From NCBI RefSeq assembly GCF_902459465.1, contig NC_047078.1, positions 3,333,691-3,397,690 on the forward strand: 64,000 nucleotides of DNA. Direction: 5' to 3'. The DNA is from Asterias rubens (lineage: Eukaryota; Echinodermata; Asteroidea; Forcipulatida; Asteriidae). Below are positions 34,301 through 45,600 of the stretch, one piece after another (the stretch's first letter is position 1; each line of letters starts with the position of its first letter). Both the position numbers and the translations under genes were made by a program. The notes beneath the pieces were generated by a model that worked only from the letters and a program-made list of their open reading frames with translations, was not told the origin of the DNA and ran no database searches.

Positions 34301-36491
34301 GTTGTACATCAAGTGCGGTTTTTCTCCCATAATCCTCTTGCAACTTCGAAATAATAAGTAATCTTTAGGAAATCCAGAATCAGTTATTATCATAATAATC
34401 TTTCTTTGTTTTGTGTTCACAGAACTCTCCGACTCAGTCAGCTCTGATTCTTCAGGTACGTATAACGAATACCCTTAGGGCAACGTAAATGGTTAATTCC
34501 CTTACATGACGTCTCAAACTCACCAGCGCCGGCGCCCTGATAGACGTCATAGAAAGATCTATCATCATTGGCTGAATGTTGTGTGTGGCGCGTACTCGCT
34601 TACACGTGTACATTGTTTATCATCACCAATGGCGGCCTTTGCAAGCGTCTAAATATAGATTGCTTATGACGTAATTGACCGCCAACTATCTGGTTGGGAC
34701 GTGTCCCTTTAACTTTGCGCGTGCAAATCAATCTCCAGAATCAAATTCCATGTAATGAGAACAAAGTTTCTTTGTTTTGTTTTAATTTTACAGAATCAGT
34801 CAGCTCTAGCTCTTACTCCAGCTCTGGAAGCTCCGGCTCTTCAGGTTAGTATTACGAATACCGATAGGGCAAAGGAAGTGTAAAATAATGCCCTTGAATG
34901 ACGGCACAAACTCACACAGCGCCCTGATAGACGTCTTAGAAAGATCTAACATCATTGGATGAATGTTGTGTGTGGCGCGTACTCGCTTACACGTGTACAT
35001 TGTTTATCATCACCAATGGCGGCCTTTGCAAGCGTCTAAATATAGATTGTTTATGACGTGATTGACCACCAACTATCAGGGCCCAATTTCACAGCGCTGC
35101 TTAGCGGCCGATTTTGTGATTACTGTGCAATTTCTATTTCATAGCGCTGCTAACCGTAAGCACACGAAAAGGCATGCTAACCTTCCGGTGCTTACCGCAC
35201 GAAAATAAATGACGTCACAATGCAAATCCAAGGTAAACACGCAATATGGCCGCCCAATTTTTCTGCTAACGTGTGAAATACGCTAAGGCTGAAGCAAATT
35301 TTTCTGCTACAGTAAGCACGTAAATTTGCTTACCGTTAAGCAGCGCTATGAAATTGGGCCCTGGTTGGGACGTGTCCCTAACTTTGCGTGTGCTAATCAA
35401 TCTCTCTCCAGGAAATCTATAACCAAATTCCTTGTAATGAGAAGAATGTTGGTTTGTTTTTTCTACAGTATCAGTCAGCTCTAGCTCTAGCTCTTACTCC
35501 AGCTCTGGAAGCTCCGACTCTTCAGGTTAGTATTACGAATACCGTTAGGGCAATGGAAGTAATAAATGCCCTTGAATGACGGCACAAACTCACACAGCGC
35601 CCTCATATTGACGTCAAAGAAAGATCTATCATCATTGGCTAAATGCTGTGTGTTGTGCGTACGCCCTTACATGTGTCAATGGCGGCCTATGCAAGCGTCT
35701 AAATATAAATTGCTTATGACGTCAATGAACGATTGATCTGTTGGACTGGTCCCTTTAACTTTGTGCGCAAATCTCTCTCCATGAAATCCAAAATCAGTTT
35801 CATTGTAATGAGAACAATGTTTCTTTATTTTGTTTTTACAGTATCAATCAGCTCTAGCTCCAGCTCTGGCTCCGACTCCGTAAGCTCTGATTCTTCAGGT
35901 TAGTATAACAAATATGATGAACAACAGAGCAAAGTGTCATGTTAACTCCCTTGTATTAAGAACAATGTAAGTGTTAAGCATCATCAGTTAGCATTATGCA
36001 TATCTGCACCGTCTGCCTGACTGGTGAGAAGCTTCCAAATAGACCGATCTTGAGCTGACACTTCTGCCTCTTCCACAGACCACTCAGTGCGTTGTCTTGA
36101 GAGGTCCCTCTGGATTACATTTTTGTCTATGTAGTTCTAGAGGTCGGTGTGGAAAGAGATTCGGAGATTCTGCGCCCCCCCCCCCCACCCCCATACGGCA
36201 AACCACTTCTGATAGTGCCATCTCTATAACATGTTACTTCAGCCCACGTAAATTTTGTCACATGGGGACGACAGAAACTCCTGTGGACCAATATCTCTAG
36301 GACAACGGCCCCGTCAACGTTTCCCCATTTCCCAAGATTAAATTTGAACGTGTTTCCCTCTTTCCTCAGACGAGTCTGCTGAACACAAGGAGCCAAAGCA
36401 CGGACACATGCAGCCCAAGAGACCCAGAAAGGAAGCTCTCCGAGCCAAGGCTCTGTTGAATGTCCTCAAGAAGCGACAGATGGGAGCTTAA
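25380..36491 (+). CDS. Novel secreted protein of alternating basic and acidic modules
   Basis: I do not recognise this family. Fifteen exons join with consistent phases: 25380-25448, 27597-27639, 29589-30155, 30432-30530, 30713-30889, 31325-31432, 32295-32405, 32540-32584, 32790-32852, 33222-33332, 34423-34455, 34794-34844, 35469-35525, 35842-35898, 36370-36491; about 570 aa. Residues 1-19 are a signal peptide (LLIAVCIVLLAVSL). Basic modules lie at about 24-66, 227-259, 355-391, 428-464 and 531-570, the middle ones built on ALVKAMKMKALKRQLVNAY-KKRQL. Between them are a Trp-rich acidic array (about 90-220), a second WPESW module (260-318) and Ser/Asp/Glu runs such as SDSVSSDSVSSDSE and SESESESE. 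The mature part has no Cys. Exons 3-14 are all phase 1-1. The CRE/CCAAT promoter is upstream and AATAAA lies at 36799. Candidate roles are phosphoprotein binding mineral, adhesive protein, or precursor of cationic peptides; none is shown. Confidence 0.85.
25555..25592. repeat. (ATTC)n microsatellite
   Basis: A TTCA tetranucleotide run lies in intron 1 of the novel gene. Confidence 0.85.
26907..27052. mobile_element. 145-bp MITE with GGAGACTTTC ends
   Basis: It runs from GGGAGACTTTCTGGGACG to GGAAAGTCTCC, with inner inverted arms GCAGCAGACTTACCGGGTAAA and TTTACCCGGTATGTCTGCTGC. A nearly identical copy in the opposite orientation is at 54595-54735 in CCDC191. It sits inside a broken GGCAGTGGACAC-like repeat (about 26780-27215). 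Confidence 0.88.
27394..27552 (+). mobile_element. tRNA-derived SINE
   Basis: The head has a tRNA shape: D-stem GTCT/AGAC around an A-box-like TAGTCTAGTTG, and a perfect T-arm GTGGG-TTCGAAT-CCCAC holding the B box GGTTCGAATCC (27447-27457). The acceptor stem pairs over only 5 bp (CTCGG/CCGAG) and the anticodon arm is poor, so it is not a functional tRNA gene. The body after it (ACCGAGTATACAGTGC, CACATCGGTGTATGGGTAAAAACC) recurs inverted at about 42505-42600 and in part near 42097, as expected for a SINE. Confidence 0.7.
28775..28860. mobile_element. Short palindrome of the TTTCACAAAG family
   Basis: The arms GATTTCACAAAGAGTTAGGAC and its inverse end CTTTGTGAAATCCACCC. It is a short relative of the 24022-24194 element. 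Confidence 0.8.
29045..29486. mobile_element. TIR element ending 100 bp before exon 3 of the novel gene
   Basis: The left end ACCGGTGTCGCATGCAATTA and the right end in reverse complement (CCGGTGTCAGATGCAATTG) match. The interior is filled with inverted GCCGGACGGTTTTGCATA and GCAATxxTGTCCG motifs. About 440 bp with no coding capacity. Confidence 0.78.
29765..30124 (+). repeat. Four tandem 90-bp units encoding a Trp-rich acidic 30-mer
   Basis: Units start at 29765, 29855, 29945 and 30035. Each encodes WSDFEWPESWDLSEFEWKD followed by SWGKSEWSSFD: six Trp in thirty residues, about nine Asp/Glu and two Lys. The first three units differ at only one or two bases (for example GGCCGG versus GGCCCG), and the fourth diverges after KDSWG. 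The array lies wholly inside exon 3, so it expanded by unequal crossing over or slippage without splicing changes. Confidence 0.97.
31060..31150 (+). pseudogene. Decayed basic-module exon
   Basis: The sequence from TCTAAGAAGTCAAACCTGG to GTTGAAACGTCATCT aligns with the basic exons at 30432, 32295 and 33222 (shared CCACCAAAGGCGCTC and TGAAACGTCA). The acceptor is weakened, the reading frame shows PPKALMNR then a stop, and no donor follows. It sits in intron 5, where the basic-acidic alternation predicts a basic module between the acidic exons 5 and 6. Confidence 0.85.
31531..32033. mobile_element. 503-bp foldback element in intron 6 of the novel gene
   Basis: Nearly the full length is an inverted repeat: TGGGTGCATTCGTTTAGCTT at the left and its complement at the right, through GGGTCGACCCCGATGTGGCG, CCAGGACGAACGTGGGCACA, CGTCCTxGAAAAxxCGCCTA and TCACGTGA segments, meeting near 31770. 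It has no coding capacity. A degraded relative is in ABHD10 intron 3 (11097-11467). The homologous introns of the tandem copies lack it. Confidence 0.88.
33585..33860. mobile_element. Palindromic MITE, ATGTCATGAAAATA family
   Basis: The arms AGTAAAACAATGTCATGAAAA and its inverse flank a hairpin of GAGACGAAAATTATTTT. Copies are at 52245-52560 and 58680-59058. Confidence 0.82.
34370..35900 (+). repeat. Tandem exon-plus-intron duplication, about 370-390 bp unit
   Basis: Exons 11, 12, 13 and 14 (34423, 34794, 35469, 35842) lie at spacings of 371, 675 and 373 bp; removing the 273-bp MITE from the second gives about 400. Each unit carries the same intron text: GGTTAGTATxACGAATACCG after the exon, then GGCGGCCTxTGCAAGCGTCTA, AATATAxATTGxTTATGACGT and GTTGGGACGTGTCCCT, then the next acceptor. 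Weaker copies of the same text follow exons 6, 8, 9 and 10. Confidence 0.9.
35079..35351. mobile_element. GGGCCCAATTTCA-family MITE in intron 12, with paralogous empty site
   Basis: GGGCCCAATTTCACAGCGCTG to CAGCGCTATGAAATTGGGCCC. The neighbouring duplicated intron at about 34683 reads CAACTATCTGGTTGGGACGT without the insert, while here CAACTATCA-element-TGGTTGGGACGT. The element therefore came after the duplication. Confidence 0.9.
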
Positions 36492-36527
36492 GGAAGGCAC
36501 CGACACTCGACTTGGTTTCCAAGTCTG

Positions 36528-36690
36528 TGATCAGGGGTGGATTTCACAAAGAGTTTGGAATAGTCTTATATTTCGAGTTAGGATGAGTTACTTGTCTTAA
36601 CTTAGGCCTAGCCTGAAGTTTTTAATATCTCCTAGGACTAGTCCTATTAACTTAGGACCAGTCCAAAGTTTTTTATTAAATCGACCCAAA
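36528..36690. mobile_element. TTTCACAAAG-family palindrome, degraded
   Basis: It starts GGGGTGGATTTCACAAAGAG and contains CTAGGACTAGTCCTA. The right end is decayed to TTTATTAAATCGACCC. It lies within the probable 3' UTR of the novel gene. Confidence 0.65.
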
Positions 36691-36798
36691 AGCTTTTAGT
36701 CTAGGTGTTTGTTATCCAGACCATGTACATCAAAATCGGCACAGTCATGGTGATTTTCAATTTTCTAATATTGTTTTGTCTTCTTCTCCTCTAAATCG

Positions 36799-36804
36799 AA
36801 TAAA
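36799..36804 (+). terminator. Polyadenylation signal of the novel gene
   Basis: AATAAA lies 308 bp after the stop codon at 36489-36491, in A+T-rich sequence followed by an A run. It is the first canonical signal after the stop that I see. Confidence 0.55.
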
Positions 36805-37971
36805 AAAAAGACACCCGTAATACAAAATCAGGACAATATTTGAGGATGGCTATTCTATACTACAGAGAAGCAAATTGCTAGCCATTGGCTAAATAGCGCG
36901 CCACTTGTGGATTAATCTCCGTCATTAGCCTACGAACACACGTTTGATAGCTAATCTGTGGGAGTTTTGCGTGGCTGATGCTGAATAGCAGCGATCTCAG
37001 ACTTGAAATCAAGTCTACAGTAGAACAACTTTTTTTACCCTTATTTAAACTGAGAAATGATTGTTTCTGTTCTATATTGATATCAAGTTTAAGTCATTTA
37101 AACCTGGCAAATGTTTGCTGTTTCCTTTAATAGTGTAATCTGTCATACCAGAGCCAACTTTCATAGAGCATGTAAGCATACAAACACATGGAAATATTGC
37201 TTATGAATTAATAAGCAAAAATTCCATAAAGTTTTATTTGTTGCAATTGATTTTTATTTTGCACAGCGAAGAAATTTGCTAAGCAGCATTTTTGTGCTTA
37301 AGCATTTAAACAGCTTTATGAAATTGGGCCCTCTGGCCCATAATTATTTGATAGAGCTCCTTTCTGCTGAGCAAAAAATGCACAGGAAACCAGTTATATA
37401 CGGTACGTGTGACATTGTTGGGTTGGAAACCAATTTTCGTAAGCATACTTTTGTTATGTTTAGCTACTTTTGTGTGCTTAATTAAGCAGCTCTATTAAAT
37501 CGGGTCAAGTTTCTTGCAATTTTTAAAGCTGTTCTGGCATTTGAAGGCATGTTGTTTGAACAAGTGCATGTTCGTTGGGTGGCATGTTTATGTACAGCAG
37601 GGTCTAATTGCATAGAGCTGCTTAAGCACAAAAAATAGCTTACACAAATATGCTTACCAGAATAAGGTAACTAGCCAAATACCATGTCTTGTGTACAATG
37701 TGTGCTGGTATCCTGCTATAGTTTCTGCTAACCAAAAAAACTTGTAAGCTCTATTTTCTGCTGAAGCAGCTTTTTATATAATATATTGACCGAAAGCAAT
37801 TACTAATTTGTTTTTATAAACACCTAACCAGGTTATCTTTTCCAAAAGTAGATGAGAATAAAAATTTCTATTTCTAAATGCATAAACAACTCGTCAAGAA
37901 AATGTTTTGTTATAAATGTTTCCCTTCCCTGTCTGACCCTAAATATTGTTTAAAAAATCAGAAAATCTTGG

Positions 37972-38357
37972 TTAAAGACAGTGGACACTATTGGTAATTT
38001 TCAAAGACCAGTCTTCTCACTGGGTGTATCTAAACATATGCATAAAATAACAAACCTGTGAAAATTTGAGCTCAATTGGTCGTCGAAGTTGCGAGATATG
38101 AATGAAAGAAAAAACACCCTTGTCAGACTAAGTTGTGTGCTTTCTGATGCTTGATTTCGAAACCTCAAATTCTAAACTTGAGGTCTCAAAATCAAATTCG
38201 TGGAAAATTACTTCTTTCTCGAAAACTACGTCACTTCAGAGGGAGCCGTTTCTCACAATGTTTTATACTATCAACCTCTCCCCATTACTCGTTACCAAGT
38301 GAGGTTTTATGCTGATAATTATTTTGAGTAATTACCAATAGTGTCCACTGCCTTTAA
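37972..38357. mobile_element. GGCAGTGGACAC-family MITE (reverse)
   Basis: This full copy runs TTAAAGACAGTGGACACTAT ... AGTGTCCACTGCCTTTAA, with the GAGGTCTCxAAATCAA inner palindrome intact. Confidence 0.9.
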
Positions 38358-38789
38358 AGGGTTTTGTACCTTTGGTAGAACTAGTTTTAGACCATGACAT
38401 GGTTCCCTACTGACTGTGAATGAAGAAGCTTTAGCTTCATTAGTCTACAAGTTTTTGAGCGAAAAACAATGAAAACCACAGAGCAAAGTTTTCAGGATAG
38501 TCACATAAATCCATTGTACATGCTAAAATAAATTTTGCCTCACTGAGATGAAAATAATTTTTAGCCCCACCAAAAAAATAAATATAAAACGCCTAAAAAA
38601 CACACAACCCATTACCGACAGTTTTTAAGTAGATGAACAATGAAAGTCTATAGGAACACACAAATACATTTTCAATAACAATTTATTTTTGGACAGTATT
38701 CTGTTAAAATAAATATACATGTATAAAACATTGGTGACTGCTGTGTAAGACCGACATCCCTATATTCTGACAACACTTCGTATTGAAAC

Positions 38790-39135
38790 AATAGACCCTG
38801 TGAACTCTGTTTACAATAAGTGTGACCTTGTACATTCTTTGGGTATTCTGGCAGGCAACATACTGCACAGGTCATATGGGAAAGTTTACATTTTGTGTCA
38901 TAATTTCCACATAAATCCAAGATTTATAAAAGTAAAAGCTAGACAAGTATTGAGATTTTACTCTTTTCATCATATCAAAAGTTGATAAAAATTAGACAGT
39001 GCAATCTCTATAAAATATAAGATTTTATGTTTTCATTCATTATGCTGTGTACAAATCGTGCCTGCAGGAAGTCCATGCTCTATGGCTCTTTTGTAAACAT
39101 ATGACGTCACAGGTCACAGGTCACATCATCTATAG
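38790..39135. mobile_element. Second copy of the 7802-8143 MITE
   Basis: It shares GTGACCTTGTACATTC, CATAATTTCCACATAAAT, GACAGTGCAATCTC and GCCTGCAGGAAGTCCA in the same order, with diverged ends. Confidence 0.78.
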
Positions 39136-39602
39136 GAACACAGGTTTTACAAGTTTAGTGTACAGCGACAGCAACATAAGAGGTTGTGTAAATAAAGCTT
39201 ACCAGTATTAGGCATCATGTGCACAAACAAATTATGTACAGTAAAACATTGTACATCTCGTTAGAAAATCTCTACAGTCCAAAACAAATGGCGCCCTCTT
39301 TTGCCAGAACTTTACGATCTTGTACATTAGGGTCACGGTCAAAAAATAGGAATGTTCTGATTTGTTGCGGCTTGTTATCGCAAAAATCTTGGCGATTCCA
39401 ATAAAATCTGAACAGTTGGCAAGTATGCATTTCACTCGTTGTCACCTGCAAAGAAGGAAAGGGGTACCTGTGTTTGAGAATTTGTTGTTTTAAGGCATCA
39501 GAAAAAGGCAAAGCTGGTAAGGCATTTCCATGTGACCCATCATTAAGGGTTGGGGGAGGGTGTAGCATAGTCTCCTTTTAGCATCCTTTAATTTTTTTAT
39601 TT

Positions 39603-42600
39603 CTAGCTGACACCAAAGTCCGGCAGAATTGAGGACACTTTTTTCCGGATGTCTTCAAGGCGTTTCTCGCGAAGCCGCTCTGCTTTCAGCATCTTCGGGT
39701 ACTGTCGCCAACCCACAAAGGCAGGTTTCAAAATGCGTCTGGAGTTAGAAGCAAAAAGAAATATGTTTGTTTTCTTTGCAATGATAATGATAATATTAAT
39801 AATGTTAGCAGCTTGTGCATTGAGCCTTTTTGAGTACACCTGTCCTTTCCAGGACATGTTTCCTACCTGGAGGGGTATCTTCTTCCACAATACATCAATT
39901 TAAATAATTATCGGCTCAATGCACAAGCTTGCTCAGGGAACCATACCCTTACAAGCCTTGCTTCTGTATGGGTCCTCCACAGATTCACGAATGTCAATGC
40001 TTATTTTTCATTTCATTAATCTTATCAAACAACTATTTATTTCTTTATTTCCAACTTACATTGCCTATGATTTGATACTGATTGTGATTTTGAAACTGTG
40101 GAAATAAACTGATTGATTGATTGATTGAAACCACATTTGCATAGCTCGTATCACAGCTAAGTCCCTATGCACTGGATAGCAAAAAAGAAAAACCATCAGA
40201 AGAACAATTAGTGATAAATGGTAAATACATGAGTAATAAGGCGATTTTTGAATTGCCCAAATGTGGCTGCTTCCTTAAAGCCATTGGACGCTTTCGGTAA
40301 AGAGTATTGTCCAAAGGCCAACACTTTGTGTATCACAACTTATATATAAAATAAAAAAACTGTGAAAACTTAGGCTCAATCAATCAATCGGTCGTCGGAT
40401 TTGGGAGAAAATAACGGGAAAACCCACCCTTGTTTCTGCACGTTTCGTCGTGTCACATGTGTTTAAAATAAATCCATAAATATCGATGACGAGAATTTAT
40501 AATTGTTTTAATGTTTTCTCAAAAAGTAAAGCATTTCATGGAATAATATTTCAAGAGAAGTCTTTCACCATTACCTTCTGTAAACCCTGTAAGTTATTTG
40601 TAAATCTGTAAACTTTTATTTTTCTTCTGTTCCGAAAGTGTATAATGGCTTTAACCTGGTAGGCCATTCCACAGCTGCGGCTACTTCGAATGACCGAGCT
40701 CTGTAAGTTTTTTGGGAATTCAGGAGACTTCTCTACTACAGCATCTTACGTTTCATTGTGCTCTTCTGCTACTTCCTCATTCTTCCACATTCTAAGTTTC
40801 TCATTGGTGATATGTTCCTGCCAGGCCTGCAAGACTCTCATCTTCAGGTTGTGTATATAGTGCCGACGAGCCTTCTGTAGCTGGAGGGATTGAAGATGTC
40901 CATACTGAAGACAAAAGAAAAGACATTAGAAAAAATTTACTGGACATCTTCAGCAACTGTCAAAGACTAGGGCCCAATTTCATGGCTCGATCTGCTTACC
41001 GCCGAACTCTGCACTTACGTTCCGATTCCCCGCTTGACATGCGAGTGCAGACGGCACTAGCTTTGTAAGCATAGAATGCCTAGTAACGTGGAGTACGCAA
41101 GCACAGAAGCCAAAATTTGTCGCTAACCCGTGAAATACGCTTTGCTTGCCCTGTTTCTGTAAGCGCCGATTCTGTGCTTACAGTAAGCAGAGCCATGAAG
41201 TTGGGCTCAGAATTCTCACTTGTTGTATCTAAACAACATGCATACAATAACAAATCTGTGAAACTTTGGGTTCAATTGGTCATCGAAGATGCAATAAAAT
41301 AGTGAACGAAAAAAAAAAAACACCCTTGTTGCACAATTTGTTTTGCTAAAAGCTTTAAGATGCAAATTACCTCTTTCTCATAAACTATGTTACTCCAGAG
41401 GGAGCCGTTTCTCACAAAGTTTTGTACTATCAACAGATCTTCATTGTTTGTTGCAAAGTAAGTTTGATGCTAGCATATAGTTTGAGTTATTACCAAACTT
41501 TTAAGCAGCTCTATGAAATTGGGCCCAGGTCTTGTATAACGGACTAGTGGATGACCCCTCCACCCCCCCCAACCTTCCAAAGTGTGTTGACTCTAAACAA
41601 ACAAGCAACGAAATGGACATAATTTATGACTTTTGATGACTCACCCTCTTCCAACTGTTCATTGCACCTCGAATGAGGATGAGCTCATATTGCTTCGATG
41701 CCATCATAAACTTCTCCTGCATCACCTCTTCTGCATGTTGTCTCCATGGAAACATACACTTCCTCAGCAAAACAGTGCTGTGATGATCCTCAGAAACCTG
41801 TAATTTTTTCAAGCAGATGACTAAAACATTTCCATTTTCAGCCTCAGATGATGGGTTAAACTTATCTTGCGCACGAGAAAGCACATTTTTATTCTCAATA
41901 TTTCTCTCTATGTTTTTGAGGAGCATGGCTCTGGCCACAGTGTAGAGTAAAAAAAACAATATGTTTCCTTTATTCAAAAGATGCTGTTATAACCATAACA
42001 TTGACACTACTTTAAGCATTACAGGTCAAGAGACCACAGAGTGAGCTATTCACAAAAGACATTATTTTAATGAGATGCTGTTATTTGTTTTTTTTACCCT
42101 ACACCGATGTGAACAGTAAGCACTGTACACTAAGTTGGACTTGGTAAGAAGAATTGGGAAAGCAGTGCAAAGCACTCTTCGGAACTTCCGCACTAAAGAC
42201 TCAATATCACATTACATAGTTTTTATAGACGCCATCTTTACTGGCTACTTGGGTTTTGGCTTTGAGCCGCATCAACCATTCTAACTTTTTCTGTACAGTC
42301 AAGTGGTTCACCAACCAATCATGCAAGGAAATTGACTAAATTCCCACGTGCTGCTCGACAAAATGTATGCATAATGTATAGCAGTATCTAAAAAGTGACT
42401 GATTTGCCCACAAAGATGGTTGACTTTTACACTGTGTGCTGTGAAGTAGAAACTATCTACAGGTGTAATAAATTTATCAGGGTAAATAATAGTTATATTC
42501 ATTTTTGGTTTTTACTCAAATACACCGATGTGTTCAGCACTGTAAGCTAAGTACTTTCCAGAGTACTGTAAAGAAATCACAGGCATATCAAAACCAAAAA

Positions 42601-45600
42601 TGAATATTCTTCATCCCGATGCAAAGTTAACATCTACATGTAGTAAACAATATTGCTACTAGTTTTACATAGATTTTTTGCAGGACCCAATACGGTAAGA
42701 GCCAACAACTAGTTCTTTATCCAAAATGCAATTATTTAAAATATTATAATGCAGCTGTTGCTCATACTAACCTGCATGTTTTGTCTGGCAGACTTGACTA
42801 ATCTCAGCCATGGATTCAGCCCTTTATTCTGAAGCAGAGATCGTCTGTAATGCTCGTCAGCCCTGACGGTCTGTTGATTCAAGAGTGCTAAGCGTTCTTG
42901 CTTCTCAAACTCTCTCTGATTACAAGAAAATAAAAAATCATTTTGAAGGATGAATTTGTATGTAAAAAAAAAGGTCTCGAACTAAAGACAGTGGACACTA
43001 TCGGTAATTGTCAAAGAACAGTCTTCTCACTTGGTGTATCTCAACATATGCATAAAATAACAAACCTTTGAGCTCAATTGGTCATTGGAGTTGCGAGATA
43101 ACTATGAAAGAAAAAAACACCCTAATCAAACGAAGCTGTGTGCTTTCAGATTCTTGATTTTGAGACCTCAAATTCTAAACTTGAGGTCTCGAAATTAAAT
43201 TTGTAGAAAAGTACTTCTTTCTTGAAAACTACGTCACTTCAGAGGGAGCCGTTTCTCACAATGTTTATACTACCAACCTGTTCCCATTACTCATTACCAA
43301 GTAAGGTTTTATGCTTATAAATAATTTGAGTAATTACCAATAGTGTCCACTGCCTTAACACATGGCACCCAAGGTAATTGCCATGGTGCTCTGTTCTTTT
43401 GCTGTGGTGCCCTTAGCAAAGTTCCAATACAACTAAAAAATGTCACATAATAGTGATATCAGAGGAAAGTTATTGTGCCTGCCCCATTCTAAACCGAAGT
43501 TAAACTTCAGGCCTTAAACTTTAAGGTCTGAAAACATAACAAATCCATCGACTAATAATAATAATAATAATAAGACTTGTAATGCGCACATATCCACCCT
43601 GCTGGGTGTTCAAGGCGCAGTAAAACCAAAATAATCATTGCCACATGCTCATAAATGTCTGCCTTTTGAAGCTGTTTTGACCATTGAAAAATGTCTGCAC
43701 AACTAACTGAAACAGACAATGTTTGAATGCAGTGCCTTTTTGAAGCGTAGGGCTTTCTAATAAAGAGTTCAATATTTTATATACATCACCTGCTTGATAA
43801 GTCTTTTCTCTTCTTTTCTCTTTTCAATCTTGGCTCTCTTCTCTGCTTCATCTTCCTCTCTTTGCTTCTCTTCCTTGGCTTTGATCTCAGCCTTAAAGTA
43901 AACAACAACAACAACAACAACAACAACTTAAGAGCTTATTTGCACAATGAATCAACACACTAAGATGATAAAATCTACAGATTTGCTTAAATAAACCAGG
44001 GAAAATACTATAGTGCTTTACAAAAACATAAACAAATAAAATGTACATTTTAATAGTGAAAATATTTTGAAGATGATAAATTGAAACCAAACTTACCAGT
44101 TTTTCTTGTTCCTTCTTGCGATGTCTCTCTTCTCTCTCTGCCTTCATCTTCAACCTCGATTCTTCTCTTTCTTTCATTCCTGAATGAGCGACAAGCCAAA
44201 TATGCATACATTTAGAACCATCAACTGTCTGACAATTGAATATCAGGCCCTGCTCTTCACGCGCTGGACACTATTGGTAATTACTCAAAGTACATTTTAG
44301 CATAAAAACTTACTTGGTACAAGCAATGGAGAGCTGTTGATAGTATAAAACATTGTGAGAAACAGCCCCCTCTGAAGTGACATCGTTTTTGAGAAAGAAG
44401 TAATTTCTCACTAAAATTATTTGAACTGAATTCGACACCTCAGCTAAGGTCTCAAATTCAAGCAACTGAAAGCACACAACTTGTGTGACAAAGGTGTTTT
44501 TTCTTCCGTTATTCTCTCGCAACTTTGACGACCAATTGAGTTCAAGTTTTTACAGGTTAGTTATTTTATGCATATGTTGAGATACACCAAGTGAGAAGAC
44601 TGGTCTTTGACAATTACCAAAGGTGTCCGGTGCTTTTAAGTACGAGACGTATTACTGTTCATAACACCAGGTAAATGGTTTACAAGGTGCTATGGTGCAA
44701 TATGCTGCCAATCAAACAAGGAACACTGAATCAAACCCCTTCTCTTTTCGATAAGTACACAGGGTTCTTTTTTATGTGCATTACACAACACTTGGGACCA
44801 ACGGCTTTACATTACATGCATAGGACGCATTTTGGACACAAGTATCACGACCAAGACTCAAACCCTCACTCTGCTGATCAGAAGCACTAGAGCTTGAGTC
44901 CGGTGCTCTTATCCTCTCGGTCATGACACGCCAGTCTACTACTACTCAGTCAACTACTCAACTGAAAAGTACTAAAATGTTGTCAAGCATTGGATAGATC
45001 TTTACCTTTAAGGAGTTGAGGCCTTGAGGTTTGCTTGTTCTTGGATTGATCACTGACTGAACTTGAATCACTATGATCTGAACGAGCAGTTGATGATGGG
45101 GTGTCGACCTCTGGCTGCGTTCTGTAAATCAACAAGTAAAACAAGTAATTGTGATAATCCATTTAATTGTGTTCAACAAGTGTATTAAAATAATGTAATA
45201 TGAAAGTATAGGATACAGTAATTTAGATGCTTATTCTCATGAATACCCTTATTACCTTTGAATTTTTTTTTTAATAATAACAACTATTATATAGCGCATT
45301 TCACAATAACCGTATCAATGCGCTTATTATTAGTGCCCTGGTCATAGGGCCAATAACATCCCTTTTATTGTTTCTCAGTGTACAAACTGGGCAACAGTTT
45401 ATATCGCTCACAAGGCTTTTTTCACACTTGTGGCCACATTACGAGCTGGTTTTAAACATTCTTTACCTCTCTGTGCTGAGTAGACTGTCTGGAATGTCCA
45501 CCACCTCAAGGGAACCATCTTTAGCTGGTACTCCAATCTGCATCTTAAGTAACTGCTGCCGTTGCGCCGTCTGCAGATCTTCGATCAAGCGTTTCTGCTC

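Larger units (their letters stand above)
36805..39602. other. Repeat-filled spacer between the novel gene and CCDC191
   Basis: No gene is supported. Contents: GGGCCCAATTTCAT-type MITEs at about 37150-37331, 37480-37510 and 37600-37790, a full GGCAGTGGACAC MITE (37972-38357), and a copy of the 7802-8143 MITE (about 38790-39135). The part next to 39602 should include the CCDC191 3' UTR on the minus strand. Confidence 0.6.

Noticed and set aside
39272-39568. 98-residue minus-strand frame beyond the CCDC191 stop
   Set aside because: It lies after the in-frame stop of the last coding exon, has no homology and fits 3' UTR.
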